A stretch of DNA of 10,808 nt from Candidatus Glassiibacteriota bacterium (GCA_016934095.1 JAFGTO010000181.1:1-10808); one strand, 5' to 3'. Shown: positions 1 through 7,248, numbered from the stretch's first letter. Translations and numbers: made by a program. The notes: generated from the letters alone by a model not told the origin.

Positions 1-58
1 CAGGAATTTTCCGCCCCGGCAGTGTTTCTGAATCGTTAAGCAGTAGCAGGATGCACTC

Positions 59-86
59 GTAGGGGCGGGTTTAAACCCGCCCCTAC
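59..86. repeat. Perfect 28-bp G/C-rich palindrome
   Basis: The two 14-base halves are exact reverse complements, with GTAGGGGCGGG on the left, a central TTTAAA, and CCCGCCCCTAC on the right. A partial outer pairing (CGTAG at 58-62 with CTACG at 87-91) extends the symmetry. It lies in non-coding DNA about 250 bases before the restriction-modification genes. Hairpin-forming sequences of this GTAGGGGCGGGTTT type recur between genes in many environmental genomes, so a dispersed intergenic repeat (REP/MITE-like) is the most likely reading. No T-run follows on either strand, which argues against a classical intrinsic terminator. Confidence 0.85.
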
Positions 87-281
87 CTACGGTATAGTAC
101 TTTACAAGACATCTCGGGCAATCTGTGACAATTGCTATTTTCAACATTATTCACACGGCCATAAACCGCGAATTCTATATTGTAGTTATACGTAAGTTAT
201 GAAACAGCTTCTAATAATCGCCGAACGCCCTGATTAGCGAAACCGGGGATTTCTTTGCGTGGAATTATCCAGGCGCTGGTG
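87..281. other. Gene-poor leader before the R-M genes
   Basis: I see no convincing complete gene, RNA gene or repeat here. On the minus strand an open frame ends with TAA at 197-199. Its last 30 or so codons have a protein-like composition (WIIPRKEIPGF, then GVRRLLEAV). The frame has no good start, because its only start lies inside the methyltransferase gene. It may be the tail of a gene displaced by the restriction-modification block, or chance. I could not assign it to a family. Confidence 0.4.
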
Positions 282-310
282 TTGTCATCCTGCAGTAAGG
301 ATAATATATT
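282..310 (+). promoter_or_regulatory. Putative sigma-70-type promoter of the R-M operon
   Basis: TTGTCA (282-287) matches five of six -35 consensus bases, and TATATT (305-310) matches five of six -10 bases. The spacer is the ideal 17 bases. Transcription would begin near 317, about 20 bases before the methyltransferase start and just ahead of its ribosome binding site. This is a consensus match by eye only. No operator or controller (C) protein gene is visible nearby. Confidence 0.4.
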
Positions 311-337
311 CCAGGAAAATAGCCTTAAGAGGGAAAA

Positions 338-1420
338 ATGAATCAACTTGTTTTGGGTTTTATCAAGACCCGTGGTCTCTTGATTCACGGCGACAATTAC
401 GACGTATTGAGGGAGCTGAAAAGGATTCCTGAGATAAGCGGGAAAATAAGACTCGTTTATATCGACCCTCCTTTCGGGACTAACCAGAATTTTAATATTA
501 CAGATACCAGAGTATCCACCATAAGCAGGGTAAATGGCGGCAGAGTAGCATATAGCGACAACCTGACAGGAGAAGAATATTTGAAGTTTTTAGCGGAGAG
601 GCTGGTTTTAATCAGGGAGATAATGGCTGACCACGGCTCCATATATGTTCATATCGATACTAAAATGGGACATTACGTGAAGTGTTGCCTGGACAATATA
701 TTTGGACAGGAGAATTTCATAAATGACATCACGAGGATAAAATGTAACCCGAAAAACTTTAACCGCAAAGGATACGGAAACTATAAGGACGTAATTCTCT
801 TTTATGCAAAAACCAGGGATTTTATCTGGAACCATCCCCGCCAGGCCATAGACACTGAGCTTGATCCACGCTTCAAGAATATAGATGAAGAAGGCAGAAG
901 ATATACCACTACGCCGCTGCACGCACCCGGAGAGACTCAAAACGGCGTCACCGGAAAACCCTGGAGAGGGATTAAGCCTCCGCCGGGCCGCCATTGGAGG
1001 TATCCCCCCGAAAAGCTGGAAGAGCTTGAGAGAAAGGGATTGATTGAATGGTCATCTAATCAAAATCCAAGAAAGATACTTTATGCGGATGAAGTTGCCA
1101 AAGCCGGCGTAAAAATGCAGGACGTCTGGAAATATAAGGACCCTCAAAACCCCAAATATCCAACAGAAAAGAACCTGGAGATGCTGAAAATGATAATAAA
1201 AGCATCTTCTAATGAAGGAGATATCATACTGGATGCCTTTTGCGGCTCGGGGACGGCTTTGGTGGCGGCTCAGGAGCTCGGACGCTCATATATAGGCATC
1301 GATTCATCTGTCGATGCTGTTGAGATAGCCAGGAAAAGGCTGAAAGAACATCATTTTCTATTTTTCAATAGTGATTTTCAGGCGGTAGAATATGAACGAA
1401 TGGTCAACAAGAACGCTTGA
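338..1420 (+). CDS. Type II DNA methyltransferase, beta class, probably N6-adenine
   Basis: This 360-residue enzyme would transfer a methyl group from S-adenosylmethionine to a base in a specific DNA site, protecting the host from its partner nuclease. The catalytic motif IV, DPPF, is at residues 43-46 within VYIDPPFGTNQNF. It precedes a YPTEKN motif X (about 274-279) and the SAM-binding FCGSGT motif I (301-306), followed by RSYIGID. This order defines the beta class. The leading Asp favours N6-adenine over N4-cytosine methylation, which usually has SPPY. Length is normal for a Type II methylase and much shorter than Type III Mod subunits. The ATG at 338 has an AAGAGGG ribosome binding site four bases upstream. 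All main motifs are intact. Its last 29 bases overlap the endonuclease gene, so the two are probably translationally coupled. The recognition sequence cannot be read from the protein. Confidence 0.9.
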   Translation: MNQLVLGFIKTRGLLIHGDNYDVLRELKRIPEISGKIRLVYIDPPFGTNQNFNITDTRVSTISRVNGGRVAYSDNLTGEEYLKFLAERLVLIREIMADHGSIYVHIDTKMGHYVKCCLDNIFGQENFINDITRIKCNPKNFNRKGYGNYKDVILFYAKTRDFIWNHPRQAIDTELDPRFKNIDEEGRRYTTTPLHAPGETQNGVTGKPWRGIKPPPGRHWRYPPEKLEELERKGLIEWSSNQNPRKILYADEVAKAGVKMQDVWKYKDPQNPKYPTEKNLEMLKMIIKASSNEGDIILDAFCGSGTALVAAQELGRSYIGIDSSVDAVEIARKRLKEHHFLFFNSDFQAVEYERMVNKNA

Positions 1421-2168
1421 AATCGTAAGAAATGAAAATTATCTGGACAGGCTGCAGCACCTCTATCCGAATGTGGAAGGCGGGCTGAGAATTCTCGATA
1501 ACCAGACAAAAGAGATGCTCAGAGAGTCGTTTGATCGGCATGACTGCAGCAGTCTTTTGAATACCTTGCTCGATTTGGAGAAATTTCCTTAAAAAGATTC
1601 CTATGTTGCATTTCTCCGCCACGACAGGGATGCGATCAGGAGAAACCCGGAAACCGCGAACAGGATCTGCAACACCTTATATACGATGGGATTTGACAAG
1701 ATAATAGACGGCATTACCAGACCGAAAGAATCGAATACGAGAAGGGGCCAGCAATATAGAAATTGGATCAGAGAGATTTTCCGCTCGTTAAATGTTGATG
1801 ATTTCAAATCGTCTACCCATGGTATAGCCATGTTGCAGGCATCAGAAGGGACAGCCTTGGATTTTTGTAACCGGGAATTGAGGGCTGGAATAAGCAAGCG
1901 CCCGGATATGGTGGCAAAATCAGGCTCCAGTTACGTGATCGGAGAAGCCAAATTCTTATCATCCAGCGGCGGGAATCAAGGACGGGCCTTTGACGATGGA
2001 ATGGCACTGGCTACGAACAATCAGGGATCGGCTTACAAAGTTTTTATTCTGGACGGCGTACATTGGATAGATACAGGCTCAGACCAGTACAGAAGAATTG
2101 AATACGGAACGGCCGCAGTTTTTTCCGCTTTGCTGCTCAGGGAATATTTAGCATCCATTGCCAGATAA
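1392..2168 (+). pseudogene. Type II restriction endonuclease, PD-(D/E)XK, interrupted by an in-frame stop
   Basis: The frame runs 258 codons from the ATG at 1392 to the TAA at 2166-2168, but codon 67 (1590-1592) is TAA. Reading through it, the protein continues smoothly (EKFP-stop-KDSYVAFLRHDRD) with no frame change. The second half carries a clear PD-(D/E)XK nuclease motif: Pro171-Asp172 in KRPDMV, then Glu185 and Lys187 in VIGEAKF. Its position after, and overlapping, a DNA methyltransferase gene identifies it as the partner restriction enzyme. As written, only a 66-residue N-terminal piece without the active site would be made from the normal start (weak AGGCGGT site at 1380-1386). A restart at the ATG at 1686 would give 160 residues with the active site, but no ribosome binding site precedes it. 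A recent inactivating mutation or a sequencing error is most likely. I could not name the specificity family. Confidence 0.82.
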
Positions 2169-2256
2169 AGAAGCGTATTGAGAGATACGGTATGCAGGTA
2201 ATATGGTGGTCTAGAGATAACTTAAACACTCTCAGCTTTCGCACGGGGAATGCCGG

Positions 2257-2859
2257 GTGCAAATGAATACGAGCAATGAAGAAAACTCAGACCACGAGAG
2301 CCGAAAGCACAAGCACGGCCCGACCAGTTTCTGGATGCAGGATCCAAAGATTGTTTTCAGTGAGCTGAGACTGGAAAAAGGAGACTGTTTCATTGACGTG
2401 GGATGTGGTACTGGGGATTATGCCTTTGCAGCGGCGGAACTGGTCGGAGCAACAGGCAAGGTCTATGCATTCGACATCAGGCCCGAGGTAGTCGCCGGGC
2501 TGCAGGAAAGGATTGCTGCTTCCGGATCAAATATTATCGAAACAAAGGTGTCTGATGTTACTGAACCGTTGCCGTTAGATGATAATTGTGCAAATGTTTG
2601 TTTTATGGCTACCGTGCTGCACGCAATCGACCTGGGGAAACATGGGCAGACAGTTTTCCGGGAGGCCCGGCGCGTCCTCAAACCAGGGGGATGCCTGGCG
2701 GTGGTAGAGTGCAAGAAGGAAGAGATGCCTTTCGGCCCGCCCATGGAAATGCGTTTGTCTCCGGAAGAGATCGAAAAGCCGGTGGCACGGTACGGTTTTG
2801 AGAAAATAAGCTTGATTGACTTGGGATATAATTATTTGATCCAGTTTAAGGTCAAATAG
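2257..2859 (+). CDS. Class I SAM-dependent methyltransferase, small, substrate unknown
   Basis: This is a 200-residue cytoplasmic Rossmann-fold methyltransferase. The glycine-rich SAM-binding motif I is IDVGCGTGD (46-54), and an acidic residue (Asp73 in AFDIRP) would bind the ribose. Asp100 in VSDV is the usual adenine-side acid. The hydrophobic strand-4 region (NVCFMATVLH, 112-122) is followed by the REARRVLKPGG loop (135-145), typical of the Methyltransf_11/25 group. The N-terminal HKHGPTSFWMQDP segment resembles small, uncharacterised methyltransferases of anaerobes and archaea. It has no DNA-methylase motif IV, so it is not a second modification enzyme. The start is GTG at 2257, seven bases after GGGGA. 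ATG at 2263 is a near-equal alternative. It stands 88 bases after the nuclease frame and converges on the next gene, so an operon link is uncertain. Confidence 0.85.
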   Translation: MQMNTSNEENSDHESRKHKHGPTSFWMQDPKIVFSELRLEKGDCFIDVGCGTGDYAFAAAELVGATGKVYAFDIRPEVVAGLQERIAASGSNIIETKVSDVTEPLPLDDNCANVCFMATVLHAIDLGKHGQTVFREARRVLKPGGCLAVVECKKEEMPFGPPMEMRLSPEEIEKPVARYGFEKISLIDLGYNYLIQFKVK

Positions 2860-2876
2860 ACTTAGGCCTCTCGGTT

Positions 2877-2920
2877 TTGAATTGCCCGGCGAGCGCATTC
2901 ACCGTGGCTTGCCGCCGGGC
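2877..2920. repeat. 44-bp direct repeat, copy A, with internal hairpin
   Basis: This copy aligns without gaps to 7045-7088 at 38 of 44 positions. A run of 23 identical bases sits in the middle (2889-2911 and 7057-7079). Copy A can form a perfect 8-bp stem, GCCCGGCG (2884-2891) with CGCCGGGC (2913-2920), around a 21-base loop. It lies between the stop codons of two converging genes and could slow transcription from both sides, but no T-run follows on either strand. Nothing else notable is seen in the rest of the gap up to 3040 apart from a tiny GTTCC/GGAAC inverted repeat near 3021-3035. Confidence 0.8.
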
Positions 2921-3040
2921 TGGGGCACCGAAAACAATCCAATGCAGTTTGGTTCTATATCGGACATTTATCCAATATTAAACTCTACGCCATCCGTGTC
3001 CAAAATGCGCTGAAGGCAAGCAGTTCCGGGGAACCGTGAT

Positions 3041-6000
3041 CTACCTGGCAACCCGGAAACCCACTTGTGCATACTGGAGGATCGGAAATGAGCGGGTTCG
3101 AGCTGTTGTAAGGCACGCAGTATGGCTGGAGGAATAATTACCGCCGCGAATAACACGAGAGGTACCTGTTTCAGGACCGGTCGGGTTATTAACGGGATCG
3201 ATTTCCTGGCTATCAGGGTCATCCCACCAATTCCAGATATCCTCATAGTAATCCTCTTTGTACCAGTCGCTGCACCACTCACTTACATTGCCGGACATGT
3301 CGTACAGGCCGAACGGATTTTTAGGGTAATTGCCCACCGGATACGGTTCTCCTCCATAGGTTCTGCCGTAATTGGCTTTTGTCTGGCCGATAGTCCCATC
3401 ATCTGTCGCATACTCGTACTGGAGGCCGCCCCGCGCGGCGAATTCCCATTCAGCCTCCGTGGGCAAACGCATCCCGTAATGCTCGGCGAATGCCGCTGCT
3501 CCATACCAGGTAACATAATTGACAGGCAGGTTCTCTTTAGCGGGATCTACACTGAATGTTTGATTTAAATACTCAATGGTTATCATTTCACCCTCACTTC
3601 TTGACAGCTTCACGAACAACTCCCCATCGTAAAAGCCCTCTGTTCCACTAACCTCTTGGCCTGCCGTTATTTTCCCCTTCGCCAGAACGTCGTTCAAGAA
3701 AATTACATACTGGGCATTGGTGATCTCTTTGGCACTTATCTGAAAACTGTTGACCAGCACCGGGTGCACCGGGTATTCATTGGTCCTGGGCTCATCTCTG
3801 CCCATTTTGAATCTGTCTCCGGCGATGGAAACCATTTGGATATCCTGAGTGGACGGTGAAGGCTTTGTGGTTGTATCCTCCTCTAAGATAAGTTCCTTCA
3901 GGTCCTCGTAGATTTGCCTGAAAAGGGGATCGAGCTGCATGGCGGTTTCAGAATCACCGGTATGCATTTCGAAATGGTTGTACCCTATAAATTCCTTATT
4001 ACTAAATTCATATTTCGGCCACAACCAGGCCCTTGTACATGGAACTATACCATCACTGCAGCCGGTCAGCATATTTGAGCCGACCCACGACATCTTGTCC
4101 TTGTCTGTCGAGCCTTCAATTTTTCCGTAATACATTCTGTATTTTTCCTTCTCGATACTCTCTTCGTTTTCTTCCAGTGTGGTCAGCTCTACATTATTGG
4201 GAACCAGACTCCTCGTCCCATCCGTTTGCACCATAATAGATGTTCCCATATCCGCAAGTGGTGAGCCGCGGTGAGGTGTGCCGCAGGTTATAATCCGTAC
4301 TACCCTGGAACCGCCTTCATTTTCCTCCATCCAATACCTGCCGACCAGCCCTCCCATGCTGTGGCAGATCAGGACAAGAGAGTCCTTTTCTTCAGGAATC
4401 AGTAAATCGATCTTGCTATCCAGCAATTCGGCGTTATGACTAGGCGTACGATAGGTGGGATAATGAAATGTGTAAAAACTAAAGTTCTCTGTGATATCAT
4501 CTTTTGTTAAGAGGAAATTCCGAAGATTTTCAAAAGGCTCGGTTTCTTTATATAAATCACAAATCGGTTGATCCGGCTGCCATCCGTGAATAAAAATGAC
4601 CGGAATTGATTTCTCGTGACTCGAGCTAGTGAGCTTAAGCTGAGCTAAATTGTCATCTTTGCAATCAAGATTTCCTCGATTAACCACACTGGCCCAGGCT
4701 TTTTCCAGATAGCTGCTGTCAGCACCCTGCAATTGTGCTCCCTGATGAATAAAGCTCTCATGGCCGAGTGCGTATACCGAAATATCTGCGCTCATTTCGC
4801 TGGCGCTTTCGTCAAAGGTGCTCGCAACATACCAGAGAACGCTGTCCGGGTCCACCAGGACTACAGCCAGGTCTTCTATATCTGCATAGTAAAAGCCTTC
4901 AAGCTTGAATGAGATCGTAATGGTTTCGGTTGCCTGGTAATCTCTCTGCAGCAGTTGCCCGTCAGCGACCGTAAAAGTCAGAGCGACCGGTGTGCCCACA
5001 ATCGGCATGTCATCAGTCAGCGGGATTAAATCCGGCGCGGCCTGCTCAATGAGAACAATTACATCTTCGTTAAACGTATTCGGGGCGATCTCCAGAGTTA
5101 CTTTATCCTCCAGGATCAGAGTCGCACCTTCAGCAGTGCCTATTACTTCCTGAAGAGACTCGGTTCCGGTGTGGACCGGGCCGGGGACCTGCCAGGTCGC
5201 TTTCAATCGATAACTGTCCGTTATGCTAAAATCGAAATATGTGTAAACTGCAATCCAATAACGCCCATCAACCAGGTCCGGCATTTCGATCTTTTCGTCG
5301 ACCGTGCCGTACTCCTGCGCTACTCCTATGGGGTCGTCACCTTCACCGAACAACTGCATATCGTAATCTCCCGGCAGGCTGGTCAATTCGATTGTACGAT
5401 CAGCGCTCGCCGTCAGGAGCGATGCAATATTTTTGACTTTCCTCCGTGCCGTCCCCCTTTTCGCTTTATTCAGGATAAACTCCGGCACCTCTCCGCTCTC
5501 GACCCGCGCGGCAGAAAGCAGCGCGCCGCCGCCGATATCGAAATAGTACCAGTCCACATCCGATGTATCCTCCAGAAACGCTTCGTAGGTATGACCGCTG
5601 ACAAGGGGGCCATAGGCTTCTGTCCATATATCGTTCGGTTCATAAATTCCGGGTTCTGCCGGGCCCGGACCGCTGGAAGCGGCTTCTATCTCCTGGACTT
5701 CGGCATCCGCACCGCAGATAGCCACCTCGACACTCGCCGGAGTGAATGTGTAATTGCCAAGGCTTGGCGTGGCCGTATATGTTCCGTCCGCCAGTCCGTA
5801 AAGGCTGTAGCCACCGTCCGAGCCGGTGGTAAGTGTGGTATCCACTCCTATGCCGGTTATACGCACCGCAACACCGGCCAGTCCACTCCCATTCTCCAGG
5901 ATGCTGCCCCCCAAGCTGTGGGTGGTCGGAGCAGAACCACCGGCGACACCACAAACAACCCGGAAGCCTAGATAGTTTACCCTGTCAGTGCGATAGCGCG

Positions 6001-6985
6001 AGACTCGTTGGTATGACGTGCTGTACCCGGCTGAGTTACCGAAACCACCACCGCGACTTATGGGCCAGGAACCGCTTTCCGGACCGGTAGGATTTGTCTG
6101 GCTTTCCTCGCTGTAAGAGTCAGCCCAGTCCCAGCACCACTCCCACAAGTTGCCATGCATGTCATACAAATTCCAGGCATTCGGTTCTTTCTGACCTACC
6201 GGTTGAGTGGTTCCTCCGCTGTTGCCATCATACCACCCTGACCTGTCCAGATCACTTTCGCTGTCTCCTGTATAATACTCTGTGGTCGTGCCTGCCCGAC
6301 AGGCGTACTCCCATTCGGCTTCAGTCGGCAGGCGGAAGCCATCCCTGGTGAAATCGCATTCCCAGGTGCTCAGGTCGTAACATAGCTCAAGGCCTGCAGC
6401 TTCGCTCAGCAGGTTACAGAAGGTCGCTGCATCGTACCAGCTCACCATCTCCACCGGACGTCTGTCATCACCGGTAAAATTCGCTGGATTACTCCCCACG
6501 ACCTCCTGGTACTTAGCCTGGGTTATCTCTGTTTGACTCATCTGGAAACCGTCCAGAGTCACCGTGTGCACAGGCATATAATTAGCATTGCTTTCACTCC
6601 CCATCTGGAAGCTGCCCGCGGGGATGTATGCCATGGTAACACCCTGAATTACCGTAGTCTCACCGGGAGACGGAGGTTCCTCCTCTAACGGCGTCAGTCT
6701 GCCGTCCCTGACCGCCAGTAACAGGGCTATGGCATCGGATACGGTGTATTTACCGTCGCCATTATAGTCGATATTTGGATCATTCGGATTATCCCGGCCC
6801 ATAATCAGTAAGGCGATTATGTCGTTAATCAACACCTTGCCATCCCCATTGATGTCCTCCTTGTATTCCGCAGCTGATGGGGATGTACTGGCTTGTACAG
6901 ATGTGGTTGAAGGTAAAAGATAAAAGAGAGAGATCAGGAGTAGAGTGGGAAGGAAAAAGGCAAGAGCAAGGCGTCGAGCAGACAT
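3041..6985 (-). CDS. Secreted multidomain protein: dockerin-like, FGE-sulfatase, PPC-like, lipase-like hydrolase, FGE-sulfatase
   Basis: This 1314-residue protein begins with a signal peptide (MSARR, then a hydrophobic stretch, likely cut after the VQA near 32). Two dockerin-type calcium loops follow: DINGDGKVLINDI (44-56) and DYNGDGKYTVSDA (73-85). FGE-sulfatase domain 1 spans about 116-345 (RLPTEAEWEYACRAG, DMHGNLWEWCWDW, LGFRVVC). Next are a carboxypeptidase-regulatory-like beta domain (356-425), a PPC-like domain (446-600, EPND, DVDWYYFDI) and a ZU5-like beta region (610-745, weak call). A lipase-type alpha/beta hydrolase spans about 790-1035, with oxyanion HG at 800-801, Ser876 in CHSMGG, Asp978 in SDGIVP and probable His1004. 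FGE domain 2 (1048-1314) ends exactly at the C-terminus (VGFRVAR). Neither FGE domain has the full catalytic cysteine pair. I infer an extracellular or surface esterase or adhesion-type protein; the substrate is unknown. The ATG at 6985 is chosen over the in-frame upstream ATG at 7066 because AGGAGG lies five bases before it and the signal peptide starts there. Confidence 0.85.
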   Translation of the reverse strand: MSARRLALAFFLPTLLLISLFYLLPSTTSVQASTSPSAAEYKEDINGDGKVLINDIIALLIMGRDNPNDPNIDYNGDGKYTVSDAIALLLAVRDGRLTPLEEEPPSPGETTVIQGVTMAYIPAGSFQMGSESNANYMPVHTVTLDGFQMSQTEITQAKYQEVVGSNPANFTGDDRRPVEMVSWYDAATFCNLLSEAAGLELCYDLSTWECDFTRDGFRLPTEAEWEYACRAGTTTEYYTGDSESDLDRSGWYDGNSGGTTQPVGQKEPNAWNLYDMHGNLWEWCWDWADSYSEESQTNPTGPESGSWPISRGGGFGNSAGYSTSYQRVSRYRTDRVNYLGFRVVCGVAGGSAPTTHSLGGSILENGSGLAGVAVRITGIGVDTTLTTGSDGGYSLYGLADGTYTATPSLGNYTFTPASVEVAICGADAEVQEIEAASSGPGPAEPGIYEPNDIWTEAYGPLVSGHTYEAFLEDTSDVDWYYFDIGGGALLSAARVESGEVPEFILNKAKRGTARRKVKNIASLLTASADRTIELTSLPGDYDMQLFGEGDDPIGVAQEYGTVDEKIEMPDLVDGRYWIAVYTYFDFSITDSYRLKATWQVPGPVHTGTESLQEVIGTAEGATLILEDKVTLEIAPNTFNEDVIVLIEQAAPDLIPLTDDMPIVGTPVALTFTVADGQLLQRDYQATETITISFKLEGFYYADIEDLAVVLVDPDSVLWYVASTFDESASEMSADISVYALGHESFIHQGAQLQGADSSYLEKAWASVVNRGNLDCKDDNLAQLKLTSSSHEKSIPVIFIHGWQPDQPICDLYKETEPFENLRNFLLTKDDITENFSFYTFHYPTYRTPSHNAELLDSKIDLLIPEEKDSLVLICHSMGGLVGRYWMEENEGGSRVVRIITCGTPHRGSPLADMGTSIMVQTDGTRSLVPNNVELTTLEENEESIEKEKYRMYYGKIEGSTDKDKMSWVGSNMLTGCSDGIVPCTRAWLWPKYEFSNKEFIGYNHFEMHTGDSETAMQLDPLFRQIYEDLKELILEEDTTTKPSPSTQDIQMVSIAGDRFKMGRDEPRTNEYPVHPVLVNSFQISAKEITNAQYVIFLNDVLAKGKITAGQEVSGTEGFYDGELFVKLSRSEGEMITIEYLNQTFSVDPAKENLPVNYVTWYGAAAFAEHYGMRLPTEAEWEFAARGGLQYEYATDDGTIGQTKANYGRTYGGEPYPVGNYPKNPFGLYDMSGNVSEWCSDWYKEDYYEDIWNWWDDPDSQEIDPVNNPTGPETGTSRVIRGGNYSSSHTACLTTARTRSFPILQYAQVGFRVAR

Positions 6986-6990
6986 AGGAA

Positions 6991-6996
6991 CCTCCT
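6991..6996 (-). promoter_or_regulatory. Ribosome binding site fixing the start of the large secreted protein
   Basis: On the minus strand this reads AGGAGG, five bases before the ATG at 6985-6983. It is a perfect Shine-Dalgarno match. It decides between this start and the in-frame ATG 27 codons upstream (7066), which lies inside the 44-bp repeat and would bury the signal peptide behind a charged leader. Confidence 0.85.
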
Positions 6997-7044
6997 GACG
7001 TATGAAAATTCTAAAAAATGCTTCTCTTGTCTTGGATTGTCCTC

Positions 7045-7088
7045 TTGAATTGGCTAGCGAGCGCATTCACCGTGGCTTGTCGCCGGGT
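7045..7088. repeat. 44-bp direct repeat, copy B
   Basis: This is the partner of the copy at 2877-2920, in the same orientation, offset by 4168 bases. The hairpin stem of copy A is degraded here: the left arm reads GGCTAGCG and the right CGCCGGGT, so only part can pair. The copy falls between the probable promoter and the start codon of the large secreted protein, so it would lie in that gene's 5' untranslated leader. Confidence 0.8.
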
Positions 7089-7095
7089 TGACGAG

Positions 7096-7125
7096 AGAAT
7101 AAAAACATTCAGAATACTTTGACAA
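7096..7125 (-). promoter_or_regulatory. Possible promoter of the large secreted protein
   Basis: On the minus strand, TTGTCA (7125-7120) is followed after 18 bases by TATTCT (7101-7096). These match five of six and four of six consensus bases. The predicted transcript would begin near 7089, at the edge of repeat copy B, leaving a leader of about 100 bases. A TAGAAT (plus-strand attcta near 7007-7012) closer to the gene is an alternative -10, but it has no matching -35. Confidence 0.25.
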
Positions 7126-7167
7126 CCGAAGACTCCCCGCCGCCTGGCTCAAGGAGAGTCTTCGGTT
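7124..7167 (-). terminator. Hairpin after the glycan-degradation operon, probable terminator
   Basis: AACCGAAGACTC (7124-7135) and GAGTCTTCGGTT (7156-7167) form a perfect 12-bp stem around a 20-base loop. It lies about 80 bases downstream of the stop of the glycosidase lipoprotein gene on the minus strand and before the next minus-strand gene, where a terminator is expected. The stem is not followed at once by a T-run. The nearest one (GTTTTTA) comes about 15 bases later, so termination may be imperfect or factor-assisted. Confidence 0.5.
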
Positions 7168-7248
7168 TATCACACTGAGGTGGTGAAGGTAAAGGCCCGG
7201 CAGAACCTTTTAAGGCTGCCCTGGCGGCTCGCATTCCCCGCCGTTCGC

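Noticed and set aside
2884..2920. Bidirectional intrinsic terminator between converging genes
   Set aside because: The 8-bp stem is good, but no T-run follows on either strand. The same sequence recurs upstream of the large gene, so it is better treated as a repeat.
5171..5971. Plus-strand open frame of 266 codons opposite the large secreted protein
   Set aside because: It lies antisense to well-defined PPC-like, regulatory-like and FGE domains and shows no domain or ribosome binding site of its own.
3041..6640. Diversity-generating retroelement target: FGE-fold domain ending exactly at the C-terminus, as in known variable proteins
   Set aside because: No reverse transcriptase gene or template repeat is present in the window, and the codons near the ends of both FGE domains do not show a clear NNC-type variable pattern.
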